NCBI GenBank assembly: GCA_024227565.1
Contig: JAAEUE010000002.1
Span: forward strand, 1 to 64,000
Origin: Alphaproteobacteria bacterium
Lineage (GTDB): Bacteria > Pseudomonadota > Alphaproteobacteria > Rhizobiales > CAJQND01
DNA: 64,000 nt
Direction: 5' to 3'
In this document: positions 8,664-16,446 of the stretch, in pieces
Position numbering within the stretch: position 1 is the first letter of the stretch
Layout of the letters: each line of letters begins with the position of its first letter
The notes under the pieces: generated by a model
Told to the model about the DNA's origin: nothing
Seen by the model: only the letters and a program-made list of their open reading frames with translations
Databases searched by the model: none
Translations under genes and position numbers: made by a program

Positions 8664-8926
8664 GCGGCAAACAGAGAAATCCACCTGAAGTGGCATTTCC
8701 CACATAAATACTTCACGTCATTAGATAATCTCTCATTGACTTTAGGTAAGCCTGGCCGCAATCTTGCTGGGTTAGGGCGAAGTATTTGACGTGACGGCAA
8801 TCCATCCATTGGACCAGAGGCAAGTTTGGGTCTTGGGTGGTAAACTTTGCTCTACCTCTGGAACACATGTGTCTAGACACCGGGCGGGCCTAAATGTCGT
8901 AAGACGTTTGAGAGGCCGGCGTTGCC

Positions 8927-9166
8927 ATGCGCAGTTTGTTTGCAGGACCGGGGGACGGTTTCCTGGTTCTCGAGGTGGCCCCGGATGGGAAGCCGCTCAC
9001 GATACCTGACGCCCATTTTCTGTTCACCGCCGAGTATGACCGTGCCGGCAGCGATCTGATCCTCAGCGATCACGCTGGCAAGACCATTATTGTTCAAGGT
9101 TATTTTGCCACCCCAACCCCGGTTGACCTGGCATCGCCAATGTGGAGATCGATGTGTCAGAGGTGA
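8927..9166 (+). pseudogene. N-terminal fragment of a large RTX-type secreted protein
   Basis: The 79-residue frame has a recognisable N-terminal block: GFLVLEVAPDGKPLTIPDA, then FTAEYDRAGSDLILSDHAGK and VQGYFATPTPVDLAS. As I remember them, large type I-secreted adhesins of alphaproteobacteria begin this way. After VDLASP the frame degenerates into MWRSMCQR and stops. The next gene, in another frame, starts within its last 25 bases with a sequence that normally sits deep inside such proteins. I infer an internal deletion that removed a long repeat region and shifted the frame. Alternatively, an assembly collapse of repeats produced the same picture. The 263 bases upstream hold no gene that I can see. 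Confidence 0.5.
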
Positions 9167-10620
9167 GCGGCGCGTTTATCAATGTGTCGTTCGTGTTTGA
9201 TGCATCCGGAAGCCTGGGCTCATCCGCATATGGCGTGCAAATGGATGCAATCCAGACGGCGATCAACAACATGCGCACCCAGTTCGCCGGGTCCCAAACT
9301 CAGATCGATGTACAGCTGGTTCGTTTCGCCTCTGTCGTATCCACAGTTGAGGTGGATCTCTACGACAGCAGCCTAAACAACGTGAAAACCTTGTTGCCCT
9401 TCACCGGTGGCGGCACAAACTTTGATGCGGCTCTTTTCGCTGCAAAGAACTTTTTTGACGGAGAGCCCGCCGGCGAACAGGATTTCCTCTTCTTTACCTC
9501 TGATGGGCAACCGTCTAATTTCGCCTTTAACCCGCCCTGGGAGACCACTGCTCAGAACCTGAAGGATGATGACGTTATTATATCGGCCTTCGGGATTGGT
9601 CCCTTCATTTCGCCAGTCACCCTCAACCAGATCGACAATACAGGCGGATCTGAGAATGTTGCATCCGTGAATGATCTGTCAGATGCCTTTTCCGCCACAC
9701 CGATCTTCGCAGCACAGTTGACCGACTTTTCGCTGAAGCTTGTTGCCGACGGGGTCAATCACGGTGAGGTCGCCACAGAGGCCGATCTTCAGCCCGATGG
9801 CGTGAACTCTGATCTGCCCCTTGCGGATGTGCCGGGCATTGCCGGTCTGTTGGGTGAGGTCAATCTGCTCACAGCCGCCGCCACATTCGATTTCGATGGT
9901 GACTTGAACACGACGGTTGATCAGATAACGTTGTTCTCGGCCGAGGCCGTCTCCGCCTCTCCGGATTCGGCGACAAAGTCGGGTACGGCGGGGAACGATC
10001 TGTTGCTGGGCGGCTTTCAAGACGATGAAATCGGCGGCGGCGCCGGCAACGATATTATCCTGGGCTTTGCCGGCGATGATCTGTTGAATGGCGACGGCGG
10101 GAACGACACAATCCTTGGTGGCGGAGGCGGCGACACTCTGATCGGCGGGGCCAATCATGACCGGCTGCAGGTTAGCGATGCAAACTTCCTGATGGTGGAT
10201 GGCGGCAGCGGCCAAGACACCCTGGTTTTGGACGAAACCGATCTGGACTTCACAACCGTCAATCTGGCGCGGTTCGCCAGCATTGAAGCCATCGACCTGA
10301 AAGAGGGCGGGCCGGTTTCAATCAAGCTTGGCCTGGCGAGCATCACTGCCCTGTCAGAGACCGGCAACGATGACCTGGACACCGTGCTGGACACCCTTCA
10401 CGGCGCGGCCAATGCCCCCGATGAAAGCTTGGTGGTGAGCGGCGGCGCCGGCGATGCAGTCGAACTTGCGCCCAGTGCCGAAGGTGAATGGTACCTGACC
10501 AACACCGAGGCGTTTGCCGACCACGACATCTATACCTTCGAAACCAACACAGGGTCGGTTCTGGCAGCGGTGGCGATCGATGACGATGTGGCCGTTACCG
10601 GAGCAAATGTTCCTTCCTGA
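9142..10620 (+). CDS. VWA-domain RTX protein, probable C-terminal part of a secreted adhesin
   Basis: A von Willebrand A domain covers about residues 15-185, with the metal-site motif FVFDASGSLGS and the later TGGGTNF and FFTSDGQPSN. RTX calcium-binding nonapeptides follow at about 280-340, including GTAGNDLLLGG, GGAGNDIILGFAGDD and GGNDTILGGGGGDTLIGG. The C-terminus, with few charged residues and ending near VAIDDDVAV, is of the type recognised by type I secretion. The GTG at 9142 has no ribosome-binding site and lies inside the previous frame, so this is more likely the rear of a broken gene than an independent one. The exporter and adaptor genes just upstream are the likely secretion route. 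Folding would need extracellular calcium. Confidence 0.7.
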   Translation: MEIDVSEVSGAFINVSFVFDASGSLGSSAYGVQMDAIQTAINNMRTQFAGSQTQIDVQLVRFASVVSTVEVDLYDSSLNNVKTLLPFTGGGTNFDAALFAAKNFFDGEPAGEQDFLFFTSDGQPSNFAFNPPWETTAQNLKDDDVIISAFGIGPFISPVTLNQIDNTGGSENVASVNDLSDAFSATPIFAAQLTDFSLKLVADGVNHGEVATEADLQPDGVNSDLPLADVPGIAGLLGEVNLLTAAATFDFDGDLNTTVDQITLFSAEAVSASPDSATKSGTAGNDLLLGGFQDDEIGGGAGNDIILGFAGDDLLNGDGGNDTILGGGGGDTLIGGANHDRLQVSDANFLMVDGGSGQDTLVLDETDLDFTTVNLARFASIEAIDLKEGGPVSIKLGLASITALSETGNDDLDTVLDTLHGAANAPDESLVVSGGAGDAVELAPSAEGEWYLTNTEAFADHDIYTFETNTGSVLAAVAIDDDVAVTGANVPS

Positions 10621-10704
10621 CCCCGCGTCCCGCGCTACGGCAATTTGCTCGCATCTTAAAACCATCAGCCATATACTTCCGCCTGAACTTGGCAGGGGTG
10701 CTGA

Positions 10705-12927
10705 ATGTTTGCAGTCTTAAAGAAGATTGGTCGTTGGTTCGGCGCGGGCCGAGCGCTTGGCCTGGCCCTGCTGGCCTTCTTTGTGGCCATGCAGGTGTGG
10801 AACCCCCTGCCGCTTCACGCGGTGCGCCTTAAGGTGTTCGACTTCTACCAACAACTTCAGCCGCGCGAGCAAAAAGGCTATCCGGTGGTCATTGTCGATA
10901 TTGACGACAAGAGCCTCGCCGAAGAGGGCCAGTGGCCTTGGCCGCGCACCCGGGTGTCGGACATGGTTTTGGAGGTCACCCGGCTTGGCGGCGTGGCGGT
11001 TGCCTTCGATATCTTGTTCTCAGAACCAGACGGCACATCGCCTGCCGAGTTTGCCCGTCGGGTTGGCAGCATTGATGCAGAGACCAAGAAGAAGCTAATG
11101 ACCCTGCCGAGCAATGACGGGGTTCTGGCCCTGGCATTCAAACGAAAAGCCGTGGTGCTGGCCCAGTCTGGTTACCATCAGAAATCTGTTTGGAAAGGCG
11201 CAAAGAAGCCACCCACTACAGGCATTGCAACAATCGGCCAGGACCCCACGAACCGGTTGTTGAGTTACAAGGGGATCCTTCGGAACGTCCCGATCCTTGA
11301 GTATAACGCGGCAGGCCGCGGCATGGTGTCAGTGTTGCCCGACTGGGACGGCGTCGTGCGTCGGGTGCCCCTGCTGCAATATGCAGACGGCAAGATTGTG
11401 CCGTCCATCACCATGGAGATGCTGCGTCTTCTCACCGGCTCAAGTGCCGTAGGCGTTAGGGCAAACGCTGCAGGCGTCAGCCAGGTGTTCGTCAAGGGCT
11501 TGAAAGTGCAGACCGATGCCAATGCCCACCTATGGGTTCACTTCAACAAGCATGACCGCAAGCGCTACGTGTCTGCGATTGACCTATTGAACAAACGGGT
11601 GCCTGCAGAGCGTGTGAAAAACAAGATCGTTATGGTTGGCACATCCGCCACGGCACTTTTCGACATCAAGTCAACTCCGCTGGATCCGGTTCTGCCAGGC
11701 GTTGAGATCCATGCCCAGGTGCTGGAAAGCCTGCTCACCAAAACCCAGCTCAAGCGGCCGAACTTTGCCCATGTCAGCGAGTTGGCCCTGTCCATCGGCG
11801 TTTCCCTTGCCATCATCGCCGCAGCGCCGGTGTTTGGCGCGCTGACCGTTCTGATGATGGGCGGTGCGATGGCGGCGGGGGTTGTGGGAACTTCCTGGTG
11901 GTACTTCTCAACACAAGGCTTGCTGCTCGATGCCTTCTACCCGCTGGCAACTGCGCTGATCATTTTCTCCGCCATGGTGTTCTTCAACTACATGCGCGAA
12001 GAATCCCAGCGGCGCCAGATCAGGGGCGCGTTCGGGCAATATCTCTCGCCGGATCTCGTCGACCAACTGGCAGATGATCCTGAGAAGCTCACCCTTGGCG
12101 GCGAGACCCGGGAACTCACCATTCTGTTCAGCGACGTGCGCGGATTCACGTCGATTTCGGAAACCTACAAGTCCGATCCCCAAGGCCTGACAAAGCTGAT
12201 CAACCGCCTGCTAACCCCGTTGTCTCACGTGATCCTGGACAATAACGGTACCATCGACAAGTACATGGGCGACAACGTCATGGCGTTCTGGAACGCGCCA
12301 CTGGATGATGACCAGCACGCCGAGCACGCCTGTCTGTCTTCGTTGCAAATGCTGGAGGCTCTTGAGAAGCTCAATGCAGAACGCCTGATTGAGGACAAGG
12401 AGGCCGGTCGAGAGTCCCTGCCGCTGCACGTGGGTGTGGGCATCAACACCGGCGAATGCGTGGTCGGCAATGTGGGGTCCGACATGCGTTTTGACTATTC
12501 GGTTCTGGGCGATGCGGTGAACCTGGCGGCCCGCCTGGAAGGCCAAACCAAGGGCTATGGTGTGGATACAATCATCGGTCAGATTACGGCTGGCCGGGTA
12601 AAAGGCAAATTTGCCCTGTTGGAGCTCGATGTCATCCGGGTGAAAGGCAAAACCGAACCTGAGGTGATCTTCAGCATTGTCGGCACCGAACAAATGGCGC
12701 GCGATGCCGACTTCCTTGCCCATGAGGAAAATCACACCCAATTGCTCGCCGCTTACCGCGCAATGAAATGGCCACAAGCCCGCAAGCTCATCAAGACCTG
12801 TCGCCAGAGCGGTGAGAAATTCGACCTCTCCGGCCTCTACGATCTTTATGAAGAGCGCATTTCCGCCTTCAAGAAGGCGCCTCCGCCGAAGGGCTGGGAT
12901 GGCGTGTTCACGATGGAAACCAAGTAG
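10705..12927 (+). CDS. CHASE2-domain adenylate/guanylate cyclase
   Basis: The 740-residue membrane sensor makes a cyclic nucleotide, probably cAMP. After one N-terminal membrane helix, a periplasmic CHASE2 domain spans about 35-335 (VVIVDIDDKSLAEEGQWPWPR near its start). Three further membrane helices lie at about 355-430. The class III cyclase domain covers about 450-640: LFSDVRGF carries the first metal Asp (about 475), DKYMGDNVMAFWNAP the second, and VLGDAVNLAARLEG the nucleotide-binding segment. A helical tail follows. The gene is followed 108 bases later by a histidine kinase in the same direction, so the two may respond to related envelope signals. The signal sensed is unknown. Confidence 0.9.
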   Translation: MFAVLKKIGRWFGAGRALGLALLAFFVAMQVWNPLPLHAVRLKVFDFYQQLQPREQKGYPVVIVDIDDKSLAEEGQWPWPRTRVSDMVLEVTRLGGVAVAFDILFSEPDGTSPAEFARRVGSIDAETKKKLMTLPSNDGVLALAFKRKAVVLAQSGYHQKSVWKGAKKPPTTGIATIGQDPTNRLLSYKGILRNVPILEYNAAGRGMVSVLPDWDGVVRRVPLLQYADGKIVPSITMEMLRLLTGSSAVGVRANAAGVSQVFVKGLKVQTDANAHLWVHFNKHDRKRYVSAIDLLNKRVPAERVKNKIVMVGTSATALFDIKSTPLDPVLPGVEIHAQVLESLLTKTQLKRPNFAHVSELALSIGVSLAIIAAAPVFGALTVLMMGGAMAAGVVGTSWWYFSTQGLLLDAFYPLATALIIFSAMVFFNYMREESQRRQIRGAFGQYLSPDLVDQLADDPEKLTLGGETRELTILFSDVRGFTSISETYKSDPQGLTKLINRLLTPLSHVILDNNGTIDKYMGDNVMAFWNAPLDDDQHAEHACLSSLQMLEALEKLNAERLIEDKEAGRESLPLHVGVGINTGECVVGNVGSDMRFDYSVLGDAVNLAARLEGQTKGYGVDTIIGQITAGRVKGKFALLELDVIRVKGKTEPEVIFSIVGTEQMARDADFLAHEENHTQLLAAYRAMKWPQARKLIKTCRQSGEKFDLSGLYDLYEERISAFKKAPPPKGWDGVFTMETK

Positions 12928-13035
12928 CGATTTATTCGCATGGCGTCCTGATCTGGCACGCCGGCTTTATGGTTTCTCAAGCCAATTGTGACAAGGTGAA
13001 GCGTGGGGTAGAGCACGAAATTCACCAGGCGACAC

Positions 13036-15264
13036 ATGACGAGTACCGATAGTTCCATGGACACAGTTTCGTCCATTCCTATTGAGGAGCGGCGTTCGCT
13101 GCACCGGCGCCTGATGCGTGGGGGCCGTCGCAGCCTTGACCGGGACTGGCTGCAATTTGGTTTGGGCGGGGTGTTGGCGCTTAGCATGATCCCCATGCTG
13201 GTGCTTGTCTTGTCGTTCTACTATCTGCCCGACGCCAACACGGCGACCCTCCAGCTTGCGTTGGGGCTGGCGCTTATCTCTGCGATAAGTGTGGCGGCGG
13301 CCTGGTTGATTGCGCGCGCCAGGATGGAAAAGCTGCGCGAGCGCACGGCCAAGCTCGAAGCTTCCACAGCCAGATACCAAGGGCTGGTTGAGGCCCAGGG
13401 CGATCTGATCGTGCGACGCAAGCCCGACGGCACGGTCACCTTTGCCAACAACAACTTGGCCAAGCTGCTTAAGAAGAACAGTGACGAGATGTGCGGCCGG
13501 AGGCTTGGCTTGAGCATCCTCGATGGGCAGGCAACGCCGCTGGCCGAGGTGCTGGAAAGGCCGCCCCACCGGGTGCGCTATGAGCAGCAGATTAAAACCA
13601 AGGCCGGAACAATCTGGGTGCTTTGGGAAGACTTCGGGTTGGTTGATCTGCAATCGGGGAATCTTCTGGAGATTCAAAGTTCAGGGCGCGACATCACCGA
13701 GCTGAAATCTGTGATGCACAATCTGTCTGTGGCCAAAGAGGCGGCGGAAGCGGCAAGCCATTCCAAGTCGGGATTTCTGGCCACCATGAGCCATGAAATC
13801 CGCACACCCATGAACGGGGTGCTGGGCATGGCCGGGTTGCTGCGCGGAACGACGTTGACGCCGGAACAGGAATCCTACACCGACGCCATTCAGGATTCCG
13901 GACGGGCGCTCGTGTCCCTGATCGACGATATCCTGGATCTCTCCAAGATCGAGGCCGGCAAGATGGATTTGTCCATCAAGCCTTTCGATCTGGTGGAAAT
14001 TCTGGAAAGCACCTGCGAGCTTCTGGCCCCCAGGGCCCATGAGAAGGGCCTGGATATCGCCTGTTATGTAGACCCTCGTTTGGCGGGCAACGTTGTGGGC
14101 GATCCTGCCCGGCTGCGCCAAGTGTTGCTCAATTTGGCCGGCAACGCCGCCAAGTTCACAGACGCAGGTTCGGTGATGATCACCGCTGAAGCCGAACGTG
14201 GCTCGAGCGCCGTGTTGGTAACGGTCAGCGATACTGGGATTGGCATGACGCCGGAGGACACAGACAAAGTCTTCCATGCCTTCACGCAAGCTGACAGTGG
14301 CCATGATCGCAGTTATGGCGGCACGGGCCTGGGGCTGGCGATCTCGCAAAAGCTGGTCAAGCTTATGGGTGGAAGCCTGCGGGTAACATCTGAACTTGGG
14401 GAAGGGTCAAGCTTTTCGTTCAGCATCAATCTGCCCCGTGCAGATGATAAAAGCCCAGCCCTTGAGCGGCCGCTTGAGGGCAGAACCTTTGTGCTGGCCG
14501 GGCTTGATGAGGCCACCAGAAAATGTGCCGCAAGCTACATTGAGAGTTGGGGCGGCCGGGCCAAGTGGACCAACAGTGCCCACGCCCTGGATGCGATGAT
14601 TCAATTGAGCAAGCCGGAGTGTTTGGTGTGCGGACCTGAATTGGCGCGCACCTATGAGGCGACGGGCGCACGGCCAAACCACAGCCTTGTGGTTATGCCG
14701 CCCTCTGCCCGGAAGGAAATCGGCGATGGAGCTGAACTCGGGTTCTCCGGATATCTGGTGACGCCCATTCGGCAAGCCACCCTGAAACGCGAGCTTTCGC
14801 CCGAAACCGGGCACAGCGCAACCGGCAAGAAACCAGCCAGAGCGCCCAAGCCGGCGCCTGATCATGTGGCGCTGAACATCTTGCTGGTGGAGGACAATCC
14901 CCTGAACGCCATGCTGGCGCTCAAGGTGCTGGAGAACGCCGGTCACAAAACCAGCCGGCTCAGCAACGGCCAGGAAGTGGTCGACAAGATCCAGGCTGAT
15001 CTGGCCGACCGGGCAGATGATCTGCCCGACGCCATCTTGATGGACGTGCAGATGCCTGTGCTCGATGGGTTGATGGCGACCCGGAAAATCCGCGCGCTTG
15101 AGAGCGATGACGATGGTGAGATCCCCATTGTGGCTCTCACGGCGAATGCGATGCCTGAAGACCGTGAGGCCTGCCTGGAGGCGGGCATGAACGCCTATCT
15201 GGCCAAGCCGTTCGATGTCGATGACCTGTCTGCGGTTCTACAGAATGTCACGGGCAACAATTGA
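13036..15264 (+). CDS. Hybrid sensor histidine kinase/response regulator
   Basis: The 742-residue protein has two membrane helices (about residues 45-100) and a PAS domain at about 115-220 (LVEAQGDLIVRRKPDG). The HisKA domain has the phosphorylated His in MSHEIRTPMNG (about 252). An ATPase domain follows at about 360-475 with the N box LNLAGNAAKFTDAG, DTGIGM and GTGLGLAI. Residues about 485-590 look like a degenerate receiver without the acidic pocket. A complete receiver at about 612-740 has LLVEDNPLN, the phosphoacceptor Asp in ILMDVQMPVLDG (about 670), and Lys in LAKPFD. It resembles the pleC/barA/DivJ style of hybrid kinases. No partner regulator lies beside it, so the target is unknown. 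Confidence 0.92.
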   Translation: MTSTDSSMDTVSSIPIEERRSLHRRLMRGGRRSLDRDWLQFGLGGVLALSMIPMLVLVLSFYYLPDANTATLQLALGLALISAISVAAAWLIARARMEKLRERTAKLEASTARYQGLVEAQGDLIVRRKPDGTVTFANNNLAKLLKKNSDEMCGRRLGLSILDGQATPLAEVLERPPHRVRYEQQIKTKAGTIWVLWEDFGLVDLQSGNLLEIQSSGRDITELKSVMHNLSVAKEAAEAASHSKSGFLATMSHEIRTPMNGVLGMAGLLRGTTLTPEQESYTDAIQDSGRALVSLIDDILDLSKIEAGKMDLSIKPFDLVEILESTCELLAPRAHEKGLDIACYVDPRLAGNVVGDPARLRQVLLNLAGNAAKFTDAGSVMITAEAERGSSAVLVTVSDTGIGMTPEDTDKVFHAFTQADSGHDRSYGGTGLGLAISQKLVKLMGGSLRVTSELGEGSSFSFSINLPRADDKSPALERPLEGRTFVLAGLDEATRKCAASYIESWGGRAKWTNSAHALDAMIQLSKPECLVCGPELARTYEATGARPNHSLVVMPPSARKEIGDGAELGFSGYLVTPIRQATLKRELSPETGHSATGKKPARAPKPAPDHVALNILLVEDNPLNAMLALKVLENAGHKTSRLSNGQEVVDKIQADLADRADDLPDAILMDVQMPVLDGLMATRKIRALESDDDGEIPIVALTANAMPEDREACLEAGMNAYLAKPFDVDDLSAVLQNVTGNN

Positions 15265-15328
15265 CGGGGCTTTGGTTCTGGTATCAAACTGAGCACCGGT
15301 TTGAGATCAAGCGAGTGGGCGGCCTGAG

Positions 15329-16153
15329 GTGTCACAATCTCTTTCAACGGGGCATCTTCCTGATGCCCAGAACGATGTGCGGCCGGTTGGGCTGCAACGC
15401 GGAACCATTGGCCTGAAGATCGCGGAAACCGCCGCCGAACAGGAAGCCTGCCAGGCCCTGCGCTACAAGGTGTTCTATGAAGACGGCGGCGCCAGCGCCA
15501 ATGCCCAGGCCCTGGCAAACAAGCTGGATGCGGACGGCTATGACGACATCTGCGACCATCTTCTGGTGACCGACGGCGAGCACGCCGTGGGCACCTACCG
15601 CCTGTTGCGCCAGGACCGGTTGGGACCGGGTCAGGACTTCTACTCCCAAGGCGAGTTTGACCTGGCGCCTCTTCTCGCCGCAAAGCCGGATTTGAGGTTT
15701 CTGGAACTGGGGCGCAGCTGCGTCCTGGCGGAATACCGCACCAAGCGGATCATTGAGCTTCTGTGGCAGGGGATCTGGGATTATGTGCGCGCCCATCAGC
15801 TGGATGTGATGATCGGGTGCGCCAGCTTGGGCGGCACGGATACCAGTCAGCTGTCCCACCAGCTGTCCTATTTGCATCACCACCATTTGGCGCCGGAAGA
15901 CTGGCGCGTGGTCGCCCACCCGGAACACTGCGCAAGCATGGACAAGGTGGCCGCCGGCGAACTTGACGCCAAGCGGGCGCTGAAGGCCATTCCACCGCTG
16001 GTGAAGGGCTATCTTCGGCTCGGCGGCTACGTGGGCGAGGGCGCGGTGATTGATTACCAGTTCAACACCACGGATGTGCTGATCATCCTGCCGGTGTCGG
16101 CCATCAATCCGCGCTATTTTGCCCGGTTCGGGGCACCTGGCGAGCCGCGGTGA
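15329..16153 (+). CDS. OlsB-type N-acyltransferase (ornithine lipid synthesis)
   Basis: The 274-residue protein belongs to the hemolysin-like GNAT acyltransferases. The best known member, OlsB, transfers a 3-hydroxyacyl chain from acyl carrier protein to the amino group of ornithine, giving lyso-ornithine lipid. Family motifs visible are CQALRYKVFYEDGG, then DHLLVTDGEHAVGTYRLL, RFLELGRSCVLAEYR and VMIGCASLGGTD. The start is a GTG at 15329 with a weak ribosome site. The second enzyme OlsA, an acyl-transferase of the PlsC family, is not adjacent; the PlsC-like gene at 29908 sits in a core operon. The substrate could be another amino acid, since several family members acylate glutamine, lysine or glycine. 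Confidence 0.75.
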   Translation: MSQSLSTGHLPDAQNDVRPVGLQRGTIGLKIAETAAEQEACQALRYKVFYEDGGASANAQALANKLDADGYDDICDHLLVTDGEHAVGTYRLLRQDRLGPGQDFYSQGEFDLAPLLAAKPDLRFLELGRSCVLAEYRTKRIIELLWQGIWDYVRAHQLDVMIGCASLGGTDTSQLSHQLSYLHHHHLAPEDWRVVAHPEHCASMDKVAAGELDAKRALKAIPPLVKGYLRLGGYVGEGAVIDYQFNTTDVLIILPVSAINPRYFARFGAPGEPR

Positions 16154-16167
16154 TTACCTCTTCCCGC

Positions 16168-16240
16168 ATCCCTGCGAAGGCAGGGATCCATTGAGACACT
16201 CCGCGCACTGAGAGCTATGGGCTCCTGCTTTCGCAGGAGC
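16168..16240. repeat. Tandem dispersed palindromes (CCTGCGAAGGCAGG type)
   Basis: Two perfect 8-base stems: ATCCCTGC-gaag-GCAGGGAT (16168-16187) and GCTCCTGC-tttc-GCAGGAGC (16221-16240). Closely similar hairpin pairs are a familiar dispersed intergenic repeat of alphaproteobacteria. They follow the 3' end of the acyltransferase gene and could protect its mRNA or act as weak terminators. Confidence 0.7.
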
Positions 16241-16336
16241 GCGGGGGTGTCGTGCGCCAGGGCCGCGCGCGATGATGAACAGAAATACTCACTCAAAAAG
16301 GCCAAATAGGCCGAATTTCAGCCCAAAAACAGAACC

Positions 16337-16360
16337 TTACGCGAAATTGGGTTCGTTTCG
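16337..16360. repeat. 24-base intergenic repeat, copy 1
   Basis: This sequence (TTACGCGAAATTGGG followed by TTCGTTTCG) is identical to 50490-50513. It contains GCGAAA...TTTCGC, which with one extra base here forms a 6-base stem around ttgggttcg. In this copy, 10-base inverted arms flank the repeat (about 16322-16332 and 16369-16379), so a larger hairpin is possible. Its function is unknown. Confidence 0.65.
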
Positions 16361-16446
16361 CAGAGTCGCTGTTTTTGGCAGAATCCTGCGGTTGAACATG
16401 AACAGCCAACTTCACATAAATCAACTTTTTAGTGGCAGTTTGCCAC

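Larger units (their letters stand above)
16154..16446. other. Intergenic region with dispersed repeats
   Basis: The 293 bases between the acyltransferase and maeB hold no gene. They contain two tandem hairpins (16168-16187 and 16221-16240), a 24-base sequence repeated elsewhere in the window (16337-16360), and flanking arms CCAAAAACAG and CTGTTTTTGG that could pair around it. A short hairpin, GTGGCA-gtt-TGCCAC (16432-16446), lies directly after the maeB stop. It lacks a T-run on the maeB strand, so it is not a typical terminator. Confidence 0.6.
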
